Positions 1-11,013 of a stretch of DNA of 64,000 bases are shown piece by piece. Origin of the DNA: Viola odorata (taxonomy: Eukaryota; Streptophyta; Magnoliopsida; Malpighiales; Violaceae). Numbering within the stretch: the first letter of the stretch is position 1; each line of letters starts with the position of its first letter. A program made the position numbers and the translations under genes. Where the stretch lies: the NCBI GenBank assembly GCA_963691705.1, contig OY829539.1, positions 57,634,327 through 57,698,326 on the forward strand. The letters are read 5' to 3'. The notes below the pieces were generated by a model that saw only the letters and a program-made list of their open reading frames with translations, was not told where the DNA came from and did not search any database.

Positions 1-1214
1 AAGAGAGGTTGGATAAATCAATGGAAATGATGGTTAGAGGGCAGAATTTCCAGAAGAAGTTGTAAGACAAGTAGAGTGGGGCAATCTTGGGGTGGCCACG
101 GAGGTCGATTCTGGGGAAGGATTCTGCACAATTGGGGTTGTGGGATTCATTACAGAGATGGGAAGCAACAATGGTGGACCGGAAGATTTCTTTGAGGTCG
201 GACGGGGAGAACGAGGAGGAGTTGCAATATCGAAGCGAAGGGTTGTTTTTGCAGTTGGTGGTGATGGTGGAGTTGAAATCTGAAGGTGGTTGCAAGTTTG
301 CAAGGTCTTCTACAACTGTTGCGGAGAATGAGAGACAAGTTCTTGTCATCAAGACAAGAAGGAGAAGAGTTGCAGTTGCAGATATGGAAGCCATGACAAC
401 TTTGAGATTTCTTGCTATGAATGATCTTCAAAGAAAGGGAAAGCAAGCGGTTAGTGCGCTTGGAAGTCAGGGCAGTTACTTTTGAAATAAAACATTGTTT
501 TGGTCGGAAAACGGGACGGGATCAGTTTTAAAATTGCCCGAAATATCGGATGGGGATATAAACTTTTCCCCCTACTATTATTTCATTTTCACTCAGTCCA
601 GCAACCAATCCACCACACCACCACCTTCCACGACCACACCACCACCTCAGTGCACCACGCCACCACCAACACCATCGTCGCCCACCACCCGCCTCTATTA
701 CATATAATACAAGTTACATCCTCGTCGCCTCTCTTCGTCTCGTGAATCCCATTCCTAACCCGAAGCTCACAATTTGGGGTTATAATCCAGCTAAATAGGT
801 ACACTATGATCGATTTCAAATTTTGTTTTTAATTTCAATCCAGAATTTCAAACAATTTCATAACCCTTACCCTAACCCTAATTTTGATTTTTTGTTTTGC
901 TTTTGCAGTTGCAGAAGTTATTGGCGGGTGTTTTTTCCGTCCATAAAGCCTGCGTTGCAACGGATTCTTCCCAACGCTAATCCTTGTTTTTTTTAGTTTT
1001 TTTTTTCATATGTTTTAAATAATACGAAAATATATAAAGAGTTTAATATTAAAGTATAAGAGCATAGTTTTTTTAATTAATTTTAAAGTGAAATTAAATT
1101 TACAAACAAAGTTATAAGCATTTTACATTGGCACGAAAAATCGAGCTAATCAAAATATAAAATTAATTTTTTTTAATATATTCACGATACGAAAAATCAG
1201 AACGTTAAATCGTA
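1..1214. other. Left flank, no gene recognised
   Basis: I see no convincing gene here. Bases 1-485 are open in several frames on both strands, but none of the long frames starts with ATG and none resembles a family I know. Bases 600-690 are a CCA/CAC-rich low-complexity tract. From about 1000 to 1214 the sequence is AT-rich and ends at the TA target site of the mariner-like element. The first few hundred bases could be the edge of a gene outside the window. Confidence 0.4.
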
Positions 1215-1613
1215 CTCCCTCTGTTTTTTTATACTTGACGTTTTAGCTCAAAACCTTCTTTCTTTTTTTAATTGACGCCCCTTGGCAACTGTGCCCACTT
1301 ACTTCGTTCTTTGACAAAAATGCCCTCAGACGACGAGTCGTTTTTCGCTCGTACAACGCGTCACACAGGGGCAAATGAATGAAAGCGAAAAACAGCTGGG
1401 GTCGTATGGGAACATGGACAAGACGGATGCATTCGTCCCTGACAGTCTTCTCTATCCTCTCATTCTCTCCTCAAAACCTCTCGTCCTCCTTCTCTCACCA
1501 AGAACATAAACTGGATCCAGCTCTTTCTCTCAACCAAATCGATTCTCTGCCTTTAGCTCCTCTCATTCATTTTTTTCCGTCCAAATCGAATCTCGTCAAG
1601 TTAAGTTTCAACT

Positions 1614-2359
1614 ATGGAGGGTGTCGATTATTGGGACTTGTCCCAGAGGGAAAGTAGCATCGAAATCTCCGATGATTCCATGGAGGATGACGCAACTGTT
1701 GTGGCAGCGAATGACGCCCCCGAAGCTATTTCCCCCAATTTGGCCAGGCAATCGGAGGATGATGAAGTCATTTCCCCCAATGTTGACAGGGAATCGGACG
1801 GCCAACAGTTGGGCGATGTGATTGTTGAAAATCGTGTGATTTTTTGCAATTGCCTGTTGTTGTTCTGCTTACTTTGGATGATCGATTTAGTGAGATGATT
1901 TTGGTTTTGTGGGTTGTGATTTTGTGGATTGGGGTTTATGGGTTATGGTTTTGTGGGTGGAAATTCCGGATTTATGTTGCCAGGATTTCTGGTTTTGATT
2001 TTGTTGGTTGCAAATCCGGATTTATGTTGCCGGATTGTAGTTATTTTCTGAATTTTTGTACATGTTTTCATCTTTTAATGTAGTAATCCAGGTCTGTTGA
2101 ACATTGCCAGTTTTATTTTGCTTCCCAATGGGTTTGTTTGTTTCAGTTGGTGGAAATTTGGCAGTCATCGTGTTTCTCCATACGGAGAACTCTTAATGCT
2201 GCTGGATTCCTTGCCTACTTAATAGGCAAATGGTCCCAATGCCAAAAAAACTGGGATTATGTGCATAATCAACGGTTTGATTATGCACGGAATCTTCCAC
2301 GTATTGCATATGATCTGACTTACCATATACAACGGTTAAGAGTTGCAACGTCTCTATGA
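1614..2359 (+). CDS. Unknown gene inside the MLE, putative two-exon model
   Basis: An ATG at 1614 in good context (AACTATGG) opens an acidic frame rich in S, D and E that runs to about 1818 and contains two ISPN motifs about 19 residues apart. Downstream, a pyrimidine tract and CAG at about 2143 precede a second open stretch to a TGA at 2357-2359, which encodes a basic, Trp/Tyr-rich segment. Joining at GAT|GTGATT (about 1818) to CAG|TTGGTG keeps the frame, but other donors are possible. I do not recognise the protein. It lies just inside the left terminal repeat, as the transposase lies just inside the right one, and the two converge. It may be an element-encoded accessory protein, a captured host fragment or a non-coding relic. 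Confidence 0.3.
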
Positions 2360-2593
2360 AAGACTTGCACCATTTGAATTACAGTCACAGTTGAACTTCC
2401 AAAGCAGCTGTTGACAATACCAATGACTCTTCTACACCCTTTCCTATTTAACCAGCCTTTCCATTCTTTGTTTTTGCATCCATTCCATTCCAGCCTCTGT
2501 TATCTCTCATTTCCTTCTTCCACCTGTGTCTTTCTGTTTCTTTATCAATAAACTGTGCCTTTGTATTTCCTGATCAATTACCTGTTTCATTCC

Positions 2594-2962
2594 ATGGATG
2601 CCAGAGAAGCACAATCCTTTCTTGCAGGTTCAGGGGTTGTTAGTGGTCATCTGAACCAGGAGATAGAGCGTGGAGATTTGAAGGTTGAGCAGACAACCCA
2701 TGACATCCACAGGCTACAGATGCAGGCAGCAAGACTGAGAAGCATCAAACGGCAAGCAGAAGAAAGACACCAAGCACCAGATGCACTCATGCTTGTCCAG
2801 GCTGTTGGGGATTGCCTCGTTCAGCTTGAGAGCACAATTGTTCTCATGGAGGCTAAGAACGAGGTCACTGAGGCCAATGTGGCCATTCCAAGGCTGTGTC
2901 AAGCAGCTCTTGACAAATATGGAAACAACCTCCCAGCCATCCCTAAGGATATGGATATGTAG
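2594..2962 (+). CDS. Unknown 122-aa helical protein encoded by the MLE
   Basis: An ATG in CCATGG context at 2594 opens 122 codons ending in TAG. The predicted protein is rich in Ala, Glu, Gln and Leu with few Gly or Pro. Long stretches (residues 25-60 and 72-105) have heptad-like spacing of Leu, Ile and Met, which suggests a coiled coil. AATAAA at about 3027 could serve as a poly(A) signal. It could be a separate gene or the last exon of the frame that starts at 1614. I recognise no family. Its place inside an otherwise standard plant MLE is unusual, because known plant MLEs are usually described with the transposase as the only gene. Confidence 0.35.
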   Translation: MDAREAQSFLAGSGVVSGHLNQEIERGDLKVEQTTHDIHRLQMQAARLRSIKRQAEERHQAPDALMLVQAVGDCLVQLESTIVLMEAKNEVTEANVAIPRLCQAALDKYGNNLPAIPKDMDM

Positions 2963-3179
2963 GCTTTGCATCTTTCCTGTATTTCAATGTTGTGGCACTT
3001 TCTTTGTAATGCTTTCTATTTCCTATCAATAAATGGAGTTTCTTTATCATTGGCTCTGGATTGAGTGCATTTACCTTTCAATTTGGTATAGATTTCTGTC
3101 AGTTTTCTTTCATGGATTGAATGCATTGCTTATGTATGGAGTTCTATGAGAATTTGCATAAATAAGTAAACAGAGCAGA

Positions 3180-3620
3180 TACAAAATGCCAAAACAGATA
3201 TGGAGTGAAATTGGTAAATAGAGTGGCCTGAATTTGGCAAAACAGATCATGTAAATTTGGTAACCATTCTGTGCTGATTTTTCCAAAACAGAGAAATGAA
3301 TTTGGTAAACATAATGACCTGAAATTGGCAAAACAGATCACGAAAAATAGGGCAGAACATATCAATCAAAATGCTTCAATAAATTGTGCTGAAATAGCTA
3401 GAAAGATGAATCAAAATTGGTAAACAATTTGTGCTGAGATTGCCAAACCAGAAGAATCAAAATTGGTATAGAATTTTTGCAGAAATTGCCAAAACAGAAC
3501 GGGTAAACAATAAGTAACCAATTTGTTCTTAAATTGCCAAAACAGAGCAATCAAAAATAGGAAAATATCAAATGCGGATCAATCCAAAACAGGGAACACA
3601 AATTGCCAAAATCCTGCTCA
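3180..3620. repeat. Degenerate AT-rich direct repeats in the MLE centre
   Basis: The block AATTGGTAAA followed some 20-40 bases later by TTGCCAAAACAGA recurs at least six times with imperfect spacing. The region lies between the stop codons of the converging frames, so it is either non-coding or a shared 3' region. No open frame is conserved through it. Confidence 0.6.
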
Positions 3621-4102
3621 ATCAACAACAGGGAACACAAATTGAGGAACCATTTAAATCCAAACAGGAAACACATAAATTCTGGAATTCATTTAAATCC
3701 AAACAGGAAACACATATAAATTCTGGAATTCATTTAAAACATTTCAATCGATAACAGGATACAACCATAATTTCTTCAATCATATTATCATTCCAATACA
3801 TCAACATTTAATCCCAACACAGGATACAACAAGAATTTCAATCCATCAATTCCAGAAACACAAAATGTCAACAGAGGAAGCAAAAATTGCCAACATTCAA
3901 GATCATACTAATGGAGTAGAAACAGAGACATAAGTATTTCCAAACTGGATTGAATATACATACTTCATTGATTCCAATATGTTCACATTTGAACAATCCA
4001 CTATGTTCACAGTTGAACATACGACAATGAAAACTATTTCCTATACAAAATAATCCAACATTCCACAGTTTACCACCCTAATTACATGCATCAATGCCAA
4101 AA

Positions 4103-4310
4103 GATGATATCAATTCCCAAGCCATCTACACGAAAACCACCTACATCAATATATGTACACCTAAAGCAGCTACGGAGGATGATATCAATTCCCAAGGCAT
4201 CTTCACCAAAACCATCTACATCAATATATGCATACCAAAAGCAGCTACAAAAGATGATATCAATTCCCCAGCCATCTTCACCAAAACCATCTACATTGGA
4301 TTTCCTGTAA
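4103..4310. repeat. 75-bp tandem repeat, nearly three copies
   Basis: GATGATATCAATTCCC starts at 4103, 4178 and 4253, an exact 75-bp period. Because 75 is a multiple of three, the plus strand reads as a 25-residue repeat (DDINS...TKT.YINI...KAAT). The repeat lies just downstream of the transposase stop codon (4395, minus strand), so it would fall in the 3' end of that transcript. Confidence 0.85.
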
Positions 4311-4394
4311 CAAAAGAGTGACATTTGATGTAGACAATTAGGGTAATAGAAAAATTAGACAAAACCCAATGTAAGACAGTCACCTGATAGCCAA

Positions 4395-5978
4395 TCAACA
4401 CAGGTAGGCTACTGCATTAGCAACAATATCTGGAGAGCAATGAATTGCAGATAGTAAGGCCCCCTGTCTAGCAAGTTGATCCTTCTTTAGGTGAGGAATC
4501 TTGTAATTGTTGGACCCATCACATTTTAATATCTCCACCATACAGGACTGCAATGTTAGGTAAATATTGTTGCTTTTTTTGTCATCAAAATCTTGGAAAG
4601 CTTGCTCCACTGCCCCAATCAATTCCAATAGGGATTTTGCACAGTCCTTACTCTGAAGTGACTGTATTGCTCTAAAGAAGCCAAGGTCCAAGACGTTTAA
4701 ATCAGGAGAGTTAGGAGGTTGACAAACAAGAGAAATATTCATTCCACATTCTTCAACTGCACACAAGAATGAGACATCGTCAGTGGGAATATGAGTCTTT
4801 GCATTGTCTTGCTGAATGTAAATGGCTTCTCTACTACACTCCATAGGCCACTTATTGGCTATGGCAAACAAGACCTTATTAACCATAAAATCTCTAATAA
4901 CATCTCTTGTTATATTAGCCAAATGTTTGATCTCAACTGTACCACGAGGTTGGTTCTGACTCGATCTTAAAGCAGCAACAGATTGGACTAATGAGAAAAC
5001 CCCAATCTTTCCATCAAATATGCATTTACCATCAGAGTCATACCTTGGCCTCGCAACAGCAGCTAAGAACATTACTTTAGGTATGAAATGAGAGCTTTTA
5101 ATAAACCTTAATGGATCAGCTTCGTCGTGCAAATGGTAATATGTTTGATTCTTCTTGGTCAAGTAGAACCACTTCTCATCAATATGCACTGTGTTCTCCA
5201 TCCTTTTGAATGTTGGATCGTGGGGCAGTGATGATGGCTCCAAAGAGGAGAGACAGTGGCTCATCCTGGCTATGTGATTCTCTGCTGTCAAAGAAGGTTT
5301 AATGACATTCGAGTGGCGCTTGATGATTCCTTGTTTCAATTTGCCATACACAAATGAAATCGATACACCAAGGTGTGAAGCAAAATCTCTCATTGTTGTC
5401 CTCTTACTCAATGGAAGAGTTCGCATCAATTCTAAATCAATTTCAACTCTTTTTCAACCGCAATTCTTCACTCTATAATTCTCATGAACATTTGTACCTG
5501 AATCCCGTGCACGTTTCCAGATCCTCTGGATTGTTCGCACCCTCACTCCAAACTGAACTGTTACATCCATGGTTGTTTTCTTCTTCAACACCCCATTGAC
5601 ACTTCTTTGAAGCAATGATTGTAATACTTGGAGCCGTTGATCTGACATAAGTTCTTTCCTGCGCCCTAAGCATACAAATGGTGAACATGGTCAGTGAAAT
5701 CGAGGGAGCAAGAGGTAATGCTTTATGGGCAAAATAAAATACATTTGAGGAAACAAACAAACCTGGTCGAGGCACATGGTTTAACCCGGGAATGACAATG
5801 TCTTCTCAACTTCTTCGACGTGGTTAAATGCTCGATTTTCGCTTCCTACAATCCCTTCTTCATCTGCCGATAACTCATCAAGCCCAGGCCAATATACTTC
5901 GGGAGATGCAGGTTCGATTGACATATGAGATGGATTAGTGGTTTGGAGCTCACTAAGGTCAGGTACTGGAGAAGCCAT
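4395..5978 (-). pseudogene. Mariner-like transposase, two exons, one in-frame stop
   Basis: Exon 1 is 5978-5786 and exon 2 is 5665-4395, with a 120-bp GT-AG intron. The joined frame has 487 codons before the terminal stop. Exon 1 is an acidic N-terminal arm. The start of exon 2 is the helix-turn-helix region (SDQRLQVLQSLLQRS ... RTIQRIWKRAR). The catalytic core follows with HIDEKWF, IQQDNAKTH and SPDLNVLDLGFF, which are the three Asp of the plant MLE DDD triad. One TGA at 5454-5456 interrupts the frame between the DNA-binding and catalytic domains, where relatives have GRKRVE. No other lesion is visible. The product would catalyse cut-and-paste transposition at the CTCCCTC termini. The element may be inactive only through this codon, unless the stop is read through. 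Confidence 0.88.
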
Positions 5979-6333
5979 GGGGGAGTCAGTGAAAAGGGCT
6001 TTTTGCAGAGGCGTTTGATTTTGAAGAAAGAGGAGGCTGAAATTTTAAACCCAATTGGGAAATCAAAAATTGTCAAGCAACGGGATAAGGAGGGAAACAT
6101 TTTGAATTTCAGATTTCAGCCAAATTTTGGATGCAAATTTTGGGCGAATTTTGCGCGGGATTGCCTCGTTTAGGTTTGGGTGAGAAATGAGAGAGAGAAG
6201 AGGCACAGAAACAAAAGAGGAAGAAGAATTGAGGAGCGGAGGACGCGTGGCGTGGCCCACAGACAGCCACTGACACGCCCTTAAACTGCGTGATCTCCCT
6301 CCCGGCGTCAAATAAATAAAAACGGAGGGAGTA

Positions 6334-6781
6334 GTTTATAAATTTATAATAACTTTTTTGTTAATTCCTACATTTTTTTCCTGATTATTAATTTTATCAA
6401 TTTTCTACAAACTTCCACGAGATAAATTAATTTATAAGCAAACTTAAAAAATAGAATTGACATCTTATAATTTCATTTTAGTAAATAGAGAACTTGGACT
6501 TATTATTTAGCTAAAACAAACTTATAAACGAGGAAAAGTAAAATCGGTAAAATCGGACCGTGTTTAAAACTGGAAAAAAAAAACAGGAAAAAGAAGAAGA
6601 GAGAAGACTATGCTTGTTAAAACAATGCAAAACAGCAGCTACCATATTTTGCTGAAACTTTCAACAAGCAAAAAACAGAATTCTGTTGAACAGAAGGTCA
6701 CTTCACTGATAGATGATGAGCATAGACATGAACCAGCAAAGTGATGATTTCCAGAACATGTTCAATTGAATCTGCAGATTC
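6334..6781. other. AT-rich spacer and PIGL 3' region
   Basis: There is no open frame of note. The segment between the mariner element and the PIGL stop codon is AT-rich and probably holds the PIGL 3' UTR, which is transcribed leftwards. Confidence 0.5.
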
Positions 6782-9700
6782 CTACTTGACCTTTCTAAGC
6801 GTGTTGACATAAGTATAGCTGGAGAACGATATGAAAAGCTTCCGGAACCTGCAGAAAATAAAATGTCTCATTTGATCTGCTTTTCTCTTCCAAGAAAACA
6901 GAAAAAGAAAGAAATGCACCCAAGTCGATCCCGGCTTGTAAAATATATTTTCATCCTAAGAAAATTGGGAGTGAAGACGTACCAAACCCATTGGGTTGAG
7001 TGCTCTGCCATAGCACGGAACGTCTGGCGAGGATGCTCGTTCAGCACACACACTGTCGCCGCCTTAGCATATTTCATGGATAGCACCATGGACAACCAAA
7101 CATCAAGTGGTCCACTATACTTGCGAAGGATATTGGTACTGACCTAACAAAAGTGGGAAGAAGGACAATACAACAACTGTAAAAAGAGGATTATAGTGAA
7201 ACACCATGGATCTCCATGCTGAGGTCACGTCTAATTAAGATGGATCACCACAAAATCCTGAATATTTCTGGATCAACATTCTGTAGCTCACTAGAGAAAG
7301 AAGACTAAAGTTCACCTGAAGATATACATAATGGTCGAAATAGCTATTGTAAACCAGGTCAATTAATCGTGGGAAACAAATAATAAACCAAACAAACAGG
7401 CCAGAAATGTGTATATGTATAAGCTGATGAGTAGAAAGAAACATACAAGTTCCCAGGCTTCAATATTTTGTGAAGCATCTTGAAAAAGCTTGCTGTTTAC
7501 ACAACAGCAAAAGAAAGAAAACAATTTATTAGTGCATAAAGAAATAGAATGAAAAAATTCAGTTTTCTCCAGACAGCAAATAGCTTGAAGCAGACCTATT
7601 GGAGATGGTCCATCCATCTGAGTAATGAAGAACCTCAAAGGAAGTACACAAATCTATCTTACAAATATCTATTCATTTTAACATAGCAGTTGTATAATGC
7701 AGAATTGTCTTATGGAATCGAGAAGCCACTACACCATCTTTTCACACAGCATGATTGACTTTCATACATCATTGGCTTGTCCAACAGATAAATGAAAATT
7801 TGGCATCATTCAGATGGTCAGAACATCTAAACCAAATGAATATAGGGCTGTGGAGATAACTTGACATTTTCAGACACTCAAAATATATCAGATGAATAGC
7901 ATATAGGGTGGTAAATATCCATAATGATGTTAAGATGCACAAACTACAGCAAAAAGTAACCTAACTTCATATACGCTTTCAAGAGAAAAATTATCAGCCA
8001 TTCACTGCTAGATTCAAGATGCCTAGTGATTAGCTAGTTACACAATAAAAAGACAACTAAAATAAGTGAGGAACTGGAATGCCTTCCAATGCGCCCTCTA
8101 CATGGATGAGAGTGGAGGTAGATTAGGCTAGGAGAATGCACATATAACTACAGTGAGATGTAATGCTTGACATATGATGATCAATCTAAAAGGCCAGGGG
8201 AACATATTGTTGAAACTCTAAAGGCTTGAGGAGTCTGAAAGGATGCACAGATATACAAAGGCTTCAGCAAATGATTGGAATTATCAAATTCAAAATTGTA
8301 CTTAGTTCCAACACATGTGCACTATATATGATTGAGATGATTAGATGAATGCAAAATGAAGAACAGGACTAAGCGACCTCCTCTATTATAATAGGTGCAT
8401 CAAATGCAGCGATTAACTTACCGAACCCCATAATGCACATCACAGTGGTTACAATGACCCGAAACACCATAATTATCAAAAGTGATAATCTGAAAAGAAG
8501 GAAATTGGTATAAGCAATCGCTATAATTTTACACATAAGATACAAATGTCAAAGATATGATCCCCGGAGCACTATGAAAGCAAATACGATTGTGCAATAA
8601 ATCCACAATCCTTAATATTTCAACCAAAAAAGTCTACAGCTGGGATACAACCAACTTAAAACAAAGCATCTTACCATATCAATTCCATTGGTAGATACCT
8701 CTTCTTTGATGATGTCTGCCAAGAAATTATGGTCCCAGACTTGACCAAAGCCATCCTAAACATATCAAATTCGAGTTGGAGTCAACAAGATGTTTCAAAT
8801 ACGCGGTGGTTCTCAAAGAGAATAAAAGAGTTCCTGTAAATTTGGATGGTCCAGAACCTTCACCTGTTTAAGTGGTACCTGCATATGTATGTAAATGTCA
8901 AGGTAGCAGACAAAAGATCAGGCCCGGTAAACTGCTTTGACAATTTTCTTTCTTTCAATTTCATAGTACTTTACAATTTACAATTAACTCCACAATTCTT
9001 TCAAGAATTCCTTTCCTTGAATAACAAATGCAGAATATTAGATCAACAGTTTGACAACTTAATTCCTACATTAAATGATTCAAAGTTTAAATAATAAACC
9101 ATTTTGCAGGGGAAAATATTATAAACCTTTATGTCATGCATGTGTGATCACCTTGAGGACTGCACAGGCTCGGTACAGCTCATCTTTCCTAGTGTTTCCC
9201 ATACCATCAGCATTCCCTGCATAACAAGTGGAACTAAAAGACGATGAGGAATACCTATACAGAAAAGGTTGATATCTAAATTATATATGCAACACATTGA
9301 TGAACCCATACAATTTCATGGAGAATAAGATCTACGAAACCAGGTGCAAAGAGAACCTACACCTGTTACTTGGATTGGTTAAGAATGCACAAGAAATTTC
9401 AAAATCCCTAAATGAAAAGAAACACAAAATAGATAAGAATTAAGGAGTTTTTACCCTCCAAATGCAACCCTCAAACAGAGTCTAACTGGCACTTGATTGA
9501 CACCTAGTTTTGCACCTAAGATGCCCAAATTAGTTCTTCTCTCACTCAGTAAGCATGAACCCACTTACTAAGTACAGTTAGAACAACAAGCCTCTACGAC
9601 TGTCCATTAAAGAAATTACCGAAGGTACGGTTCAAGAATAAGTTCATAACCAAACTTAGTCAGTTCGTCCTATCAAGAAGTGCCAGCAATTTATGGTTCC

Positions 9701-10459
9701 CTCCAAAATGAAAGTTTGAAAAGTTATACATTGAGAGTCAGCATGACTAGGGCACAGTATAGGCCAATTATTTTTGTTAATATGTAACAACTGCTCCAGT
9801 TTTGTTATCCAGTGCAGTTGAGTTTCATTCAACCTAAACTGAGGCAGACAAAGAAAATGCTCTGTACAATAGCTATAAAAGTCAAAACCTACAGAAAGTA
9901 GAATATGGTCTTCCTAGATATATGCTTTTGTACCCTCATTCCATTTACACGTCGAATGCCTAACAGAAGACAAACACAAGGCAAACATAAACTTAAACGT
10001 AGAAGGTATTAGTCAACTACACATAGAAGTTAATGGAAAAAAAATTACCAATTGATAAGCATAGCAGGTGAAGATTATAGCCTCTTGAGTTGAGATGAGT
10101 GATGGTTGGAGTAAAGAACCTGGAAAAAAACAGGCAATATAAGGTGTGGACATAACAAACCCAAATCAAAACCAAACAACAAAATTGAATCAGACAGCAA
10201 CAAGAAATGATGATTTACATGGACTCGTCATCTGGGTGAGAAATAACCAACAGGACATTTTTCTTCTCGGATCCTGATTTTAAAGTAAAAGGGTGTAAAC
10301 GATATTTCCAAAAATAATCCAGAACAAAATAGGAGGAACATGGGTATTTGATTAATCACCAAAAGATGAGTGCCAGGAAGAACGAGGGATACTGAGAATT
10401 TTGCAGAAATAAGCTACCCAGGGAAGAATCAGAGAAACCAGAATGAAGACCCAACCCAT
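6782..10459 (-). CDS. PIGL: N-acetylglucosaminyl-phosphatidylinositol de-N-acetylase (GPI biosynthesis)
   Basis: Ten exons on the minus strand: 10459-10360, 10273-10219, 10119-10049, 9216-9152, 8878-8834, 8755-8675, 8489-8422, 7492-7447, 7143-6983 and 6848-6782. All phases close and give 252 aa. Residues 3-22 form a hydrophobic N-terminal membrane anchor. The LmbE/PIG-L domain follows, with the metal-binding HPDDE motif (VISHPDDESM), then GNADGMGNTRKDELYRAC and the second metal site in SGHCNH. The enzyme removes the acetyl group from GlcNAc-PI on the cytosolic face of the ER, the second step of GPI-anchor synthesis. All introns are GT-AG except the one between exons 5 and 6 (8756-8833). It would start with GA if the conserved segment ending DHPNLQ is kept; a GT donor 30 nt upstream is an in-frame alternative that deletes ten residues. 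Confidence 0.87.
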
Positions 10460-11013
10460 CTGCACATTGTCAGGCAATAAAAGAGACAGCAAGCATTTTA
10501 TCAAACACTTGAAGACCGTACAGCTGAACACAAAATTGATTAGATTTGGTTATCCTGGAACTGAACTCACCTCCTCCTCAGTTCACTCGCTCACTGCCAC
10601 TACCTTGAACATTAGGTTTCAAAGAAATCCGATAAGCATTTGTATTCCGAATCTTTGATTCGGAAGAATTTGAAGGTTTATTTCCAATCTCCCTATCAGG
10701 AACGGAGAGGTTTTTATTTCTCTGTTCTGTTCCCACACAAAGTATATTTTTTTTGTTTTTGGTTCCCTTAAAATTTATTTTCTTAGCTCGAGAAAAGCTT
10801 TTTCTAGATTTATTATTAATTTTTTTCAAAGATATTAATATTATTTATACACGAACGATATTAGTGTTTCGTTGCAATATTATTATTTGGTAAATTTATA
10901 TTTTATTAATAAGTTTAGTTGTAGCACTCAATGTTGCACAGCTCAAAACAAGAAAAGGGAAAACTCATGGAAATTTGTGAAGACAAACATAGTTATCATA
11001 ACTAGCCTTGCTA
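10460..11013. other. PIGL promoter/5' UTR and CIPK 3' region
   Basis: Both neighbours are on the minus strand, so this gap carries the upstream region of PIGL and the 3' UTR of the kinase gene. Bases 10740-10920 are very AT-rich. I see no conserved open frame. Confidence 0.45.

Larger units (their letters stand above)
1215..6331. mobile_element. Mariner-like element (plant MLE), 5.1 kb, intact termini
   Basis: The left end reads CTCCCTCTGTTTTTTTATAC and the inverted right end reads CTCCCTCCGTTTTTATTTAT; both then run into TTGACG. A TA dinucleotide lies directly outside each end (1213-1214 and 6332-6333), as expected for the Tc1/mariner target duplication. A second copy of the subterminal motif TTGACGCC lies at about 1271-1280. 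The minus strand carries a plant MLE transposase (4395-5978). The left half carries unexplained plus-strand open frames (1614-2962) that run toward it, and the middle holds two repeat zones. Target duplication, inverted repeats and transposase all agree, so the identification is firm. The element is probably non-autonomous because of one stop codon in the transposase. Confidence 0.93.
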
